A stretch of DNA of 64,000 nucleotides from Coffea arabica. Taxonomy: Eukaryota > Streptophyta > Magnoliopsida > Gentianales > Rubiaceae. Below, piece by piece: positions 26,903 to 38,766 of this stretch. The stretch is from positions 10,417,557 through 10,481,556 of the forward strand of contig NC_092320.1 in assembly GCF_036785885.1 (NCBI RefSeq), written 5' to 3'. The position numbers were made by a program, and so were the translations under genes. A model generated the notes under the pieces. The model did no database searches. It was not told where the DNA came from and worked only from the letters and a program-made list of their open reading frames with translations. Positions within the stretch are counted from its first letter, which is position 1; each line of letters begins with the position of its first letter.

Positions 26903-28134
26903 GGGGGTGCTTGGTAAATATTGGTAAGGAATGGGTATCAAAATTAATAATCAATTTTTTACCTTTAATTTCTTTTTTCTTTTCATATCTTTCTTCTTTC
27001 TCGTTCAAATGCTTATCCCACATACCCATCCACCATATATATATTCATATATAAATATTAATTTTCTGTTTAAAATATAAATATACTTATATTTATATAA
27101 ATATATAAATATATTTATTTATATATATTTATATAATTTTATAAATATATTTATTTCAATTTTGTTTTATAATATGTATATTTCAATTTGTATATTTCAA
27201 TTATGTATATTATATATATAAATTATAGTAATATTAATATGTATATTTCAATTATGTATATTACATATATTATATCAATTGAAATAAATAATATATATTT
27301 ATATATAAATATTTTTGTTTAAAATATATTTATATATATTTATAAATTTATTTATATTTATATTTATATAAATATATAAATATATTTATTTATTTATATA
27401 TTTATAAATATATTTATTTCAATTTTGTTTTATAATATGTATATTAATATATATTAATATGTATATTTCAATTATGTATATTATATATATTATATCAAAT
27501 GAAATAAACAATATATATATTTATATATAAATATTTTTGTTTAAAATATATTTATATATCTTTATAAATTTATTTATATATTTTTATATAAATATATAAA
27601 TATATTTATTTTAATTTTGTTTTATAATATGTATATTTCAATTAAAATTTATATTTTATTATATATATATATATAAATTATATTAATATTAATATGTATA
27701 TTAGATATATTATATCAATTGAAATAAATATATATATATATATTTATATATAAGTATAAATATTTATAAATATATATTTCAATTTTTTTATAATATGTAT
27801 ATTAATATATATATTTATATATATTAAATATATATTAATATACATATTATAAAACAAAATTGAAATAAAAATATTATATATATAAATAAATAAATATTAA
27901 TATATAGAAACAGAGCCAGTATATATTTTTAAAAAATCCCAAAAATAAATTTTTTTTTAAGATTTTGAAATCAAATGTGGGATTCATCAAAACCCTCCAA
28001 TCTACTTGGGTATGGAGAGTGGCTGATTTTTCATGAATCATTCCAAGATTTCAAAACCTATACCCATTAACCAAGCAACAATTTTGGGGCTCAATCCAAT
28101 TCTTGATTCCCATACCCTGGAACCAAGCACCCCC
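26903..28134. mobile_element. AT-rich DNA transposon or MITE with GGGGGTGCTTGG ends
   Basis: GGGGGTGCTTGG at the left and its inverse CCAAGCACCCCC at the right, each followed inward by a GGTA..ATGGGTATCAA-like motif, bound 1.23 kb of sequence absent from duplication copy B. Flanking bases (CAAAT and TAAAT) could be an imperfect target duplication, but this is weak. The first ~76 bp of the insertion relative to copy B (26826-26902) are also extra and unexplained. No coding region. Confidence 0.55.
27046..27910. repeat. Very AT-rich degenerate repeat array
   Basis: About 860 bp made almost only of A and T, built from shuffled units such as TATATTTCAATTATGTATAT and TTTTGTTTTATAATATGTAT. The last part (from about 27790) carries the latter unit in inverted orientation, so the array can fold back. 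It forms the core of the element around it. Confidence 0.85.
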
Positions 28135-28799
28135 TAAATTGAATTCATTTTCCATTGAGAAATGTCTATAGGCTTAAGATATGTCCACAAATGGAAAGTC
28201 AATCTTTTCCTAGAATATTCATACTTGAGCTTGCAGCCACACAAGTTGTGGTCCTTGCTATATAGGCTACGGATGAGCTACCGCATGCTGATTAATAATA
28301 TCTTAGCACAGCTTCAAACATCCGATGATGGGCCATAATCCGAAGCACGAGTTTGACAAGACTTTTCTCTATTTGCTAGATACTCTGTATAATGTGATCC
28401 CCTATTTATGTGTGTAGTCCTGATCATCTAATCAGGCGGGTCTGTATACGTTACCTAACTCCACGAAACGCGGACATTGGTGAACGTTCATTCTAGAGAA
28501 CTTCGAAATATGAACGGGAGCCCGCGACATAATATCTAATAAACGAAACTCTGCATGATACCCGCATCTGAATTCAAATCTCAAACCAAGAAAATGATGC
28601 TCGCTTTGTTTTTTTTTAATGAATATAGCTGGTGTCTGCTAAACTTGTAGATTTTTTCTTACGAGGGCTGTCAAGCTTCTAAAATAAGAATCCAATTTAC
28701 TGGAGAATAAAAAATGTAAGGGTAAAAATAAGGCTGCCATAAAGGAAGGGTACAATACAACCTTCCCTAGAAACTGTAGAAGAACATTAAAACAAAAAA

Positions 28800-29495
28800 G
28801 AGTCAATTGCAGTTTTGGTATCCAAAATTTTGACCTAGAGCGATTCTAGTATCCAAATATTAAACGAAAGCAAATTTAGTAATCATCGTTATAATATTTA
28901 ACACATTTGGACACTTGATAGATTTTTTCAAATTCCTTCTAGAAAAAGTCGTGTACTCGGCAACGAAATTGTAAGAAATTTCATGTTTATCCCTAATTGA
29001 AGGCTCTTCAAATTGTTGTTTCAAACTCTTTTTGTGAAACTAAATTTTACAAATTTTTTCTTAATTTCATGGATGAATTCATAAAGGTACGACTGAAATA
29101 TGGGTCTCAAACTCTTTTTTTTTATTAGAGGATGTAGAAAAGAGAAGAGAGAAGAGGAGATGGGAGTTTTAATCGTGTATGATTAGTTCGATTGAGTATT
29201 TTCTTGGATTAAGTTATTTTCTTTTTAAATGAGTGACCCAAGTTCTATATATTAGCTCTTAAATTTACCTCAGCTAGTTATTTTCCAACTTTTTTGACAT
29301 TTTTTTACAATTTCGTTGCTAGGCATACAACGTCACGTGACATTTTCTAGTAGTGATTTGAAACAATACATCAAGTGTAACAAATGTACTCAAATACTAT
29401 AACGTTGGGTGGCATAATTGTTTTCGTCCAAAATTTGGGTACCAAAATCGTTCAAGGGTCAAAGTTGGGGGCACCAGAACTGCGTTTTACTCCTA
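28800..29495. mobile_element. Insertion in copy A with imperfect terminal inverted repeats (possible MULE)
   Basis: The left end reads GAGTCAATTGCAGTTTTGGT. The right end, inverted, reads GAGTAAAACGCAGTTCTGGT. Both are followed by similar CC..AACTTTGACC-type blocks and diverged sequence for about 100 bp. Direct repeats ATTAAAACAAAAAA (28786-28799) and ATTAAAAGAAAAAA (29496-29509) flank it. Copy B of the duplication has no such sequence here. No coding region. Confidence 0.6.
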
Positions 29496-29717
29496 ATTAA
29501 AAGAAAAAAATAAACAAAGGGAAAATAAGGCCGCGGTAATTGGTCGCTGGAATCGGATCCTCAAGTTCAAAGAGTGCTGTTTGATTGTAAACTTAAATTC
29601 AATCTTAGGAACCAAATGCTGGCGGAAGATACTGTGGACTTTTTTAACATCTTCGGCTTCAAGGTCGGTCTTCTTTGTACGGAAAGGAGATTCAGGTCCA
29701 TGGGTAGGATACTTTAT

Positions 29718-30381
29718 GAGAAAATTGCCGATTTAGTCCTCACATTTTTGACAAAAAACTTTTTGAGTCCCTCACATATAAAATTAGCCAAAATAATCCC
29801 TTAAATATAAACATTTTGCCTCTTTGGTTCCAAGACTCATTTTTGCTCATTTTTTCAGTCAAAAAGATGCATGCTTACCTCATGTGCCCATAATTGCGAA
29901 GACAAAATGAAGCATGTGATTTCCATTTCAGTTGCAGATGTAACCAATTTATTAGTAAAAATATGGTAGAAAGGTTTAGTGCATAAAATTGATTGTATAT
30001 CAGCACCAATAAACATAAGAATAGGGCGATATTCATTGGGTGAAGGGTACCCCATAGAGTAAAAACTTCCATAACCAATTGACCAAAATGAGGATCCCGA
30101 ATTGCATGAGTAAGAAGTCTTATGTGTAAAGAATTTGGTGGGTGAAGATTGAGAGAAAATGGTAGTCATGTGGTTTTTTTTTTTTTTTTGGTGAAAGGAA
30201 CTGAATTTTATTCCAGTTAGCCCTAAAACTACGAATATGTGAGGCAGGCATGCATTTTTTTTTTTGGCGAGAAAACTAGGAAAAAATTTTATATTTGAGG
30301 GACTATTTTGGTTGATTTTAAATATGGTGGATTAAAAAAGTTTTGTCTAAAAATGTGGGGGACTAATTTGACAAATTTCTC
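29718..30381. mobile_element. Mutator-like MITE inserted in copy A
   Basis: Inverted ends of about 95 bp begin GAGAAAATTGCCGATTTAGT and, at the right, inverted, GAGAAATTTGTCAAATTAGT. Both contain CACATTTTT.GACAAAA and CCAAAATA.TCCCT.AAATA. The 9 bases at the right junction, TATCTTTAT, match the uninterrupted site in copy B (GGTATCTTTATTATAACACC). The left flank ATACTTTAT is a diverged copy. The size and 9-bp site suit Mutator-like elements. Open frames inside (29855-30169) are not genes. Confidence 0.65.
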
Positions 30382-30481
30382 TATCTTTATTACAACACCT
30401 ACTTGTATGATCAAATCAGTTGGGCAGAAGAGGTAATCTAACGAAGAGGGAGGATACGGGAAAATTTCTAATTTTGAAATT

Positions 30482-31261
30482 TAGATAATTTCAAATCAAT
30501 TTCTATGTGATGTTAATATATCGCTGCAAAAAAGTTCCCTAAAGCATTATTGTTATTTCGCAAGCAAAACTGGAGATATTTAATTAGCACTTTTCTTCAC
30601 TTTGTGTCTAACAAAATTTTCAGGTTTTGAGAAAAAATGGCTGATTAGATACAAAAACTTTAGTAACTATTAACTGGAGATATCACTAATCATTTTCTCC
30701 CAATTTTTTTTTTCCTTAATAACCAAATGTTTTGTCCTTTTACCTCAAATGACTTTCCCTCTAACTTAAACGTTTTAAGAGAGACCAACGTATACATGAT
30801 ACTACAAATCTACCGTATCTTAAGTCAAAATTTTATTCATCTTGCAAGATAATACAAGTATTAAAAGGGAAAGATGTTGGGCAATAATTGTGAGATTCAT
30901 GATTTGACTCTCAAGTTTTTCCCCTATAAGGTTTTGAAGTCTTCTTTTGAACTCGAGTTTTATTAAGTTTTCTCTATTCGAAGACTAATAATAGTGCAAT
31001 TTTGTATCGATGCCATTTTTTAATCTATGTTAAATCGATTTGTACCAAAAAAAAAAAAAAAAAACCTTTAAACAAAGATATTCAAGATTAAAGAATAAGT
31101 GCTTGCAAGATATCCTTCAATTGAAAATGTTCCAAGACAAAAAAAATTCTTAATACTCATACAAGATTTACCTCATTTGTTATCCTTTTTTTTTTTTAGT
31201 TCCTTAATAATTAATTATATATGAAATTTACCTGCCTTATTTATCTCATAAAATAGATAAC
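30482..31261. other. Spacer between duplication copies
   Basis: AT-rich sequence without a recognised gene or element. It belongs to neither duplicated block as far as can be read. Confidence 0.45.
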
Positions 31262-32760
31262 ATGTCTTCGTGGCCCCAAACAAGTCGTCCTGTTCTAGTT
31301 TAAGCCCCTCGATTCATCAAATTTCCTATCACGAAAACCCAAAATCACAAACACTTTGCCGTTAATTAAGCCAAGCAAAACATCAAATTTGGTTTGCTTT
31401 CCTTCATTTTCCGTTGAGAAATTTCTTTAGGCCTTAGACATTTCCACAAAGGGAAAGTCAATTATAGCTTTCCCCATCATTTCGGAGAACATCCGTACAT
31501 GACACTGTAACCACACCAGTTGTGGACCTAGCGGTATAGTCTAGACATGAGCTCCAGAATGCTGATTCATATGCATGGCTCAGTTTCAAAGTTCAAACAA
31601 GCATCCCATCATTTACAATGGAATGATGGGCCACAATCCGAAGCACGAGTTTGACAATGCGTTTGTGTATATGTTAGATCTTGGAGACTCTGTCCTCCTG
31701 ATTGTCATAAAACCCAGCATGTGCATGATTGCGTCCCCTGGTGCAAGAACGTAGTAGTGATTGATGAATATTCTCATTCTTGAAAACTTCCCAGTAAAAG
31801 CAGGAGATCGCGACATAAAATTTAGAAAACGAAACTCTGCATAATGCCACATCTGAATTCAAGTCTGAAACCAAGAAAATGATGCTCATTTTCTTTTTCA
31901 AAGAACATGACCGATGTTCTTCTACTAAACTGGCTGTCAAGTTTTCAAATTAAGAATCCAATTCATTGGAGAATAAATAAATAAAAAAAAAAAAAAAGAG
32001 TTAAGGGTAAGCAAGTATATAAGACCGCCATATGTGAAGGGTACTACTCTTCATTGGATTTGTTTCTATTGATCTCTCCATTTAAGTATTTTTTAAATTA
32101 TTATAACTTTATAAAATCATCCGATTTTGTCATTATTGTTCTTTTGATCCGTTGATCAACATACTAAAAATGATACTCTTTTGAGAATATTTTTGGCGTT
32201 CGATTTATACGAAAATATTTGAACATGAGTCAAAATTGTATCAAACAGTTATAGCGATTAATCATATGGCAAAATTTTATGTATAACTTACACAAGTGAC
32301 GAAACATATTATGAATGATGTTGATTTTTTTTAATTAATTTGGTTAGGGCGTAATGGAGAGAAATTCTCCTCATTGCAGTGGAGAGGAGTTCGCCCCCAA
32401 TACGACCTCCCCTACAACTAGAAATTTTAAGAGAATAGATTTAAAAACAAATTACTATAAACAGAGGGAAAATAAGGCTGCGTGGCTGAAATCAGATCCT
32501 CAACTGTTTGATTGTAAACTTAATTCAATCCGAGGAACCAAATGCAGGTGGAAGATGCTCTGGACTTTTCAGAATCTTCTGTTCTGGCGACTTCAAGTTT
32601 GGTCTTCTTTGTACGGAAAGAAGAAGATTCAGTGTTCTTCTGGCCTATGGGCATGATGCTTCGATTTCAAGGTATCTTTATTATAACACCCACTTGTATA
32701 AAATAAGTTGGCCAGAAGGAGATGAGAAACTTTCTAATTCTGAATTCTAGACAATTCAGG
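31262..32760. repeat. Local segmental duplication, copy B
   Basis: Second copy of the block at 26700-30480, without the three insertions found there. It has about 400 bp of its own (roughly 32048-32440), ending with a small fold-back around GGAGAGAAATTCTCCTC. Copy B therefore records the pre-insertion sites of copy A. No convincing coding frame; the 80-100-codon frames at 32354-32750 are not shared in phase with copy A. Confidence 0.75.
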
Positions 32761-33012
32761 CATGGTGGTGTTGTGCATTTCATAAAATGGGGTCGCCAAA
32801 GATTAATTCAGATTCCATGAATTTCAACTTTTTGGTTCTAATTCTTGTTGATTTAAGTTTCTTATACAAATTTTCAAAGTTTTGCAAGCGTCTGATTTCG
32901 TTCGACTTATAGCCATTAGAACCCGGCGTCTACTGACATATTCGAATATTGTTTGGTTCGAGCATATTGCCGTCCATGCCAAGCAGAGGATGATCAAACA
33001 AGTGGGTGTAAT

Positions 33013-33212
33013 TTTTATTTTTTTTGTCGACACGATAGATTTTTCATTACAATTACCCCTACTCTACACTAGGGGGAGGGGATACCTAAACAGGTGAAGG
33101 CGAACCCAGTGAATCAGCACCCGTGAGTACCTATGCACCCGCTGGCGAAATGTTTTCAAGAAAGCCCTCCTGGTTATTAGAATACAGGGGGCCAAATAGA
33201 GCTCTCTTAGTT
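33013..33212 (-). mobile_element. SINE-like retroposon, copy 1
   Basis: About 200 bp with a T-rich left end (the A-tail read on the minus strand). Imperfect 17-bp target duplications flank it: AAACAAGTGGGTGTAAT (32996-33012) and AAACAAATGGGGGTAAT (33213-33229). The internal CTACACTAGGGGGAGGGG matches CTACACTAAGGGGAAGGGGG in the element at 44068-44275, so the two look like relatives. Confidence 0.65.
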
Positions 33213-33229
33213 AAACAAATGGGGGTAAT

Positions 33230-34092
33230 GTTGCTATTTAATGGTTGTTGTACTTGAAAAATGAGAACACAGTTTCTGTCTTCATTATTGTGGACGGAAG
33301 GAATTTGCGTTGTGGTACCATATTGAGAATCTAATAATAATTCATTCCACAAGATTTTAGATTCATGGCCATTCAACAGTCATGATGTTTACATTGTCCA
33401 GATTTTTTTGATGCAGTGTTTTCAGGTCCAAGAAAGTGGTGGCTTGTAAGAGCTTTTTGAAACATAAACACGTCCAAATTTTCTACGTAGATGGAGCAAA
33501 ATTTGTATTTGCATAATGCACAATTCTGACTTGCAGCAAAACGTGCTATGTATTATCCTCACGCTGGTGGTTGGTGGATGGTGACCTGTAGAGATGCCTT
33601 CTGACCCTTCATTTTGCATTTTGAAGTCTGTAAAATTGCCTTCTGAATTTATGGCCTGATGACAAGTGCATATATAGGCAACAAATTGGTGTTAAAAAAA
33701 ACAACGAAAAAAAGAAAGCCACCTAAAAAAAAATGGGGGAAAAAGAAGGACCAATTAATGGCTGCTGTTTTACGAGTCGATTCATCTCGACCGTTCATCT
33801 TAAGGCTTTTCTTGGAAGGACAGTCGATTATTGGTCTAGAAATGCAAATAAATTACACACGGTTTTCTAAAAGTTATTAGAAGGCCAAGAATTAGAATCA
33901 CGAGCTCCAAGCTTGGTGCCCCCCATATTTGATGTTCAATTGATTTCTGCTAGTCAATTCATTTGCGTCCATCTCAGCAGGACACAATTTCTCCCCCGGC
34001 CCCGGGGAAGTGCGCAGTTCCATCTCATGAAAATCAGCGATTTACCGGCGAGCCAAGGAAATATCATGATGCAGCTGCTCGATGAATCCGGC
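33230..34092. other. Intergenic spacer, no feature recognised
   Basis: No gene or clear repeat seen. Short frames on both strands resemble nothing known. Confidence 0.45.
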
Positions 34093-34797
34093 CTCCCTTG
34101 AAATTTCTGACAATTTCACCTCGTTTCGTCTCCACGAGATTTTAAATATTATATTTACCTCTCACTATGAATTTCTGTCTTTTATGTGATGCATTTGCAA
34201 GTTGATTTTCACTTGAATTTGTTATATGAATTTTCTATAAGCCATGGGAAGAATGATTTGAGAATGAGAAATAGTCTTTAGTATTTCACAGGGCTGCAAA
34301 CGAATCGAGCCGCTCGCGAGCCGACTCGAGCTCGAACTCGAGTTCAGAATATTAAGATCGTTAGGTTCGCGAGCTTGAGTATATATATATATATATTTTT
34401 TTTATTTTTATTTAATAATAAAATTACGTATATTATATATTTTTTTATTTTTTATTTTTATAGTAAAATTAGGTATATATCCTTAATATTTTATTATTTA
34501 TTAAAAAAAATATTATTTTATTTATTTTTTTAAAAATAAAATAATTATTTTTTATTTTTTTCGAGCTCGAGCTCGGCTCGACTTTATTCGAGTCGAGCTC
34601 GATCTCGAGTTTGGTAAAATTTAGTCGAGCTCAAAACTCGACTCGGCTCGGCTCGTTTGCAGCCCTAGTATTTCATATGAATTATTTGTCAGTATGGATT
34701 AACATTATTGTCATGCTAAAATTGCAAATCAGGAGGTAAATGTAATATAGAAAACTACAAGGGAGCCAAGAGAAATTGCTAGAAACCTCAATCAAGG
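34093..34797. mobile_element. Relic of a Mutator-like element, split by a hAT insertion
   Basis: The left end (TGAAATTTCTGACAATTTCA, then ATATTATATTTACCTCTC) and the inverted right end (TTGAGGTTTCTAGCAATTTC, then ATATTACATTTACCTCCTGA) match each other. They also match the inner part of the ends of the element at 2779-3845. The outermost GGGATAATTTC bases are missing. Without the hAT insertion it would be only about 320 bp. No target duplication found. Confidence 0.55.
34289..34667. mobile_element. hAT-type MITE of the GAGCTCG-rich family, copy 2 (nested)
   Basis: A 379-bp element from CAGGGCTGCAAA to TTTGCAGCCCTA with GAGCTCGAGCTCG-rich arms and a TTTTTTATTTTT core. Perfect 8-bp target duplication GTATTTCA at 34281-34288 and 34668-34675. 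Its core is close to that of copy 1 at 18410 (both contain TATATCCTTAATATTTTATT). It sits inside an older Mutator-like relic. Confidence 0.88.
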
Positions 34798-35613
34798 TAG
34801 GTAGTTTATCAGGAAAAAAAAAAAAAAAAGCCCTGGAGGATGATATGTTGAAGGATAACCGAGGCAAAAGGCCGCAAGAACAATTGATGAAATGATATTG
34901 AATATAAAAGAATTTTTGTTTGCGAGGGAATTAGATAAGTAGTTTGCCCCTCGAAAAAGGCTAGAGCGTCCACCCTTGACTGAATTCAAAACTTTCCTGT
35001 GTTGGACTTTGACACTTTGACCACTACTTTTCCAACCCGCTTGGCTCTTGGCTGGCTGCTCATTTTGCTCCTCTCCCTCTCTAATCTCTATCCTTCCTTT
35101 TAATGCTTTTTCTAGTTTTTATGGTTTTCTTTCTGACAAATCGTTCTGTTCTGTGTACTCACATCCCCTTTACTACCTTTCAAAAAGAATCCTGCCTATG
35201 AACAGAATCCTACCCCACTTTGGGGTGGAGTTTTTCTTTATTTTTCCATTATTTTGAATTGCTGATGCATGCATACATGTGGGGCTTTTCCCTTAATTAC
35301 TTTTTCGTTACTTTTCAAATTTTCTCTTCCTTGCTGAGGCCCATCTGTTTTAATTTTCTTCATACTTTCTTTAGGTTGTAGCTTTCAAGAATCAAGTGTC
35401 CCCCTTCCCCCTTTCTTCCCTGCCAGCACCCAGTCTCCTACCCCGGCCCCCCACCCCACCCTTCTTACTTCCCGGAGATAAACGGAGTCTCAGACAGGGA
35501 AGTTTAAATATGCCTCCGCAATTTGGCAGCTCATATTCCCATTGACAAAATAGTTGTTCATATGAATTCAGGAAGCCGATCATGCATGAACCTTAGCAGC
35601 TTGTGGAAAGTTT
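34798..35613. promoter_or_regulatory. Presumed promoter and 5' leader of the bHLH gene
   Basis: No gene is recognised before the ATG at 35614. The stretch from 35390 to 35470 is strongly C-rich on this strand (CCCCTTCCCCC, CCCCGGCCCCCC), a pyrimidine-rich block of the kind common in plant leaders. No certain TATA box. Confidence 0.4.
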
Positions 35614-38600
35614 ATGGATTCTGTCTTCTCCCTTGGTGAAGGAGACCGCGCCATCTTTCTCCAAAACTTGGTTCAGTCTTCTGGTTGCACTTACATCTGC
35701 CTCTGGTCGTACGATCCCCAGCCATCCATGTAAGAGCCAATTGAAAACCCTCCAGTTTCCCATTTCTGTACTGTAAAATGTAAAGCAATCGGTACCTGAA
35801 AAGTTTCTTTTCTGATCAGTTGTTTAAGGTACCGAGATGGATACTATCACGAAAGAAGTAATAACCAACAGCCAAGTACATCATCAGGGAGTCTTGCTCA
35901 GAGACGCTTCATTGAATATGGGCAATCAATCATCATTGTTGAAAGGAGGTATGTATATACATGCACAGAAAAATCAAATTGGTAAGGACTAAAACAGCAC
36001 TTCGTGCACATTATATCAGTATTTATGTTTGAAAAAGTTCTTTTTCTTTATTCCTTTCACTTTTAGCCACATTCCAGGATTGGCTTTTCTCAACAATCTT
36101 CCTTACATGGAGCTTCAGTTGGCCGATCTTCGCAGGATGGCTTCCACTGAAACGCAACGCTTATTCTATGAGGTATATATGATGTTTACACATGTGATAC
36201 ATGTTACGACACCTTTAGAACACTTGCATTTATTTGCCGGCCTAATTCGGTTTCCATTTTTTGTGATATTGCAGGAAGCTGGGATCAAGGTTTGTTAAGT
36301 TAACAATTTCCTTTTCCTTTGATTATTAGCGCAGTCTTCTTAGTTTTCTAGTTCTAGCGCTTCTTGATCAGTCTTTAACCTTAAATTATCATAATGCACC
36401 GTATCTTGCATGATTCTGAAGCTTCCTCTTTTAAATGTGAATATTCTAGACAGCCATATTTATGGGGTGCAACGCTGGGGAGATTGAGCTTGGGTTTTCT
36501 GACGGCTCCCAGGTGAAAGAAAACTTGCCACATCCCAAAATTAATAAATACTATTACACACTACAGTTGGCACGTTAAGCCCAACTACCTTCCTTGGCCT
36601 CAGGAGGGTTATGTCTATATAAATTATTCATTGCTTGCAATATATAAAGAGAGACTCCTTCCACCTTTCAGGTCAATATGGGATTGGAGATGAGGAACTT
36701 GTTCCCTGTTGATTTCTCTCACCCATTATTAGATCCAACAACAACCAGAGATCAGCTTCCCCAGCAGCCAAGCACTACTGATCAGAACCGGCCTGCCTCA
36801 TCTTCATCATCCTTAAGGTCTTTATCATACGATAGCCCCGAGTACTCTCCCCTCCTGTTTGATATGCCAGCCACTTCTTACCTCGTCCCTGAACCACAAC
36901 GAGAAGCAATGATTCAACAGGCTTTAGGATCAGCACATCGGCCAGTATTTTCACCAACCGCTGCTAGTCCACACGAGCAAGCTATCTGGGCCTTGAATCA
37001 AATCAGAAACATTCAGTTACCGACAATTGAGAGCGAAGATGCTGCAATGACAGAAGCCATGATTGCTGTCATATCTTCTAGTGCTTCTCCTTCATCATCT
37101 GTTCAACAACCCCAACAAAATTTCCCGCCTAATTACCGAGTAAATGGATCACATGCTAGTGCATTCAGAAGGTACAGGCCATCCTTAGCCCCCAGGCCGC
37201 CAACTTCGTCCAGAATCCAAGGGGAGAATGTGCTCAAAAGATCTATCACGTTTCTCAGAACCTTAAACTCAATGCGATCTCAAGAACAAATGCCAGCAGG
37301 CCGGACATCAAGCACTCTGCATCATATGATATCAGAGAGAAGAAGACGAGAAAAACTCAATGAAAGCTTTCAGGCATTGAGATCACTGCTTCCTTCTGGA
37401 ACCAAGGTATGATAAAGATTTTATAGTCCAAAATCTTAGTAATCCAATAGCAGGATTATTTTTTTTGCAAACAAATCTCTTATTTAGGGGGAGTCAATAA
37501 AATTGCATTTTCAGAAGGATAAAGCCTCGGTGCTAACGAGTACAAGGGAGTACTTGAGTTCTTTGAAAGATCAAGTTGCTGAACTTAGTAAAAGGAACCA
37601 TGTATTAGAGGCACAACTTTTGCCAAAAATGTCTGCAGCTGTTGAGGAAACAATTAGCGGCGTCTCGTCCGTCGAGAGGGTTGAGGTGCAGATTAGAGAT
37701 GTTGGTGCATCCACATCAGCATCATCATCATCATCATCATCATCAAGAATTGTGGACTTGCAAGTGATATTGAGGGCTGAAGTTAGCATGGTAGATTTAG
37801 TGGTTCGTTTGCTGGAGTTCTTGAAAATTGATCAAAATGTAAGCTTAATGTCTGTAGAAGCCAACACAAGAATGGCAGAACCAACTTCCGTAAGCAACGT
37901 AGTTTTGATGAGGCTGAGAATTGAGGTATGCGCTGCTGCACTCCTGTCTTTTACATAAGCATCAGATCTTTAGTACTCAAGGTTAACTGTTTTAAACGTT
38001 ATTGTTTCCTTTGCCGTTTTGATATCTTTTGCAAAAGATACTCATTTTTACCAAGAATATATGGTATTGGTATTGTGGTAACAAACATTGAACTGAAGAA
38101 TTTGAGGCCACTGATCACTTACTTCTTCAACCAGCGTATTTTTTGAAAATTAAGAATGCTATATGTCTTCCAAGGAAGAATTTGAGATGCCTAAAAAATA
38201 GTGCAACTTATTTGTTTGTTACACTCGACATCCCTCTCTAGGAATTCAACTATGCAAAGATGGGAGTTTTTTTTTTTTGAATCACACTAGATAACTTACT
38301 AAAAATTGGTAAAGTTAGACTTTTAAGATACATATTCAAATTGGTTTACTTAAATATTGAGTGCTCTTAGCTTATATGTAGTATGAACAAATATTTTATC
38401 ATGAACCAAATATATGTATGAACAATAGTAGCTAAAAAACTAAGATATTTAACTCCAAATTGATGGAATCTTCTTTACTTGTATGCTAAAACTAATCCTG
38501 TCTAGGGGACATTATACTTGCACGAGTATCATCCAATGTGAACACTTGATAAATATAGAAATTCAGAAGGAAGTTTCCATGACATCAAGCTTGCAGTTCC

Positions 38601-38766
38601 TCCACTCAATATTGAACTAATCAAAATATTAAAATAACTTTTTCTTGAAGAAAAAAAATAATTGGTGTCTAATTTTCTTGGTTCATTCTCCATGTAGGAA
38701 GGTGAATGGGACGAGTCTGCCTTCCAAGAAGCCATAAGGAGGGTTCTTAATGACCTTGCGCAGTGA
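35614..38766 (+). CDS. BHLH041: bHLH transcription factor, bHLH041-like
   Basis: Eight exons: 35614-35729, 35829-35948, 36067-36172, 36275-36289, 36450-36512, 36672-37406, 37515-37925, 38698-38766. They total 1635 nt and encode 544 aa. The N-terminus (MDSVFSLGEGDRAIF, then SSGCTYICLWSY) matches Arabidopsis bHLH041. The basic region HHMISERRRREKLNE has His358, Glu362 and Arg366, the set that reads E-box/G-box CANNTG sites. The helix-loop-helix continues across the intron into KDKASVLTSTREYLSSLKDQ, followed by a leucine-rich helix for dimerisation. A Ser run encoded by (TCA)n lies after it, and a C-terminal ACT-like segment (VDLQVILRAEVSMVDLV) is likely. Exon 4 is only 15 nt (EAGIK). The last intron is 772 nt. 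The target genes are unknown. Confidence 0.92.

Larger units (their letters stand above)
26700..30480. repeat. Local segmental duplication, copy A (interrupted by insertions)
   Basis: Blocks here match 31262-32760 in the same order and orientation. Block one, 26700-26825, shares the ATTTCCTAT..CGAA..CCAAAATCACAAAC type core with 31310-31370. Block two, 28137-28790, shares TGATGGGCCA.AATCCGAAGC, CGAAACTCTGCAT and AAACCAAGAAAATGATGCTC. Block three, 29520-29710, shares TGTTTGATTGTAAACTTAA and TTCTTTGTACGGAAAG. Block four is 30382-30480. Between the blocks copy A carries extra DNA at about 26826-28136, 28800-29495 and 29718-30381, described as separate elements. No protein is recognised in the shared blocks. 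Confidence 0.75.

Noticed and set aside
29855-30169. 104-codon minus-strand frame
   Set aside because: It lies inside a non-autonomous Mutator-like insertion and overlaps another open frame in a different phase.
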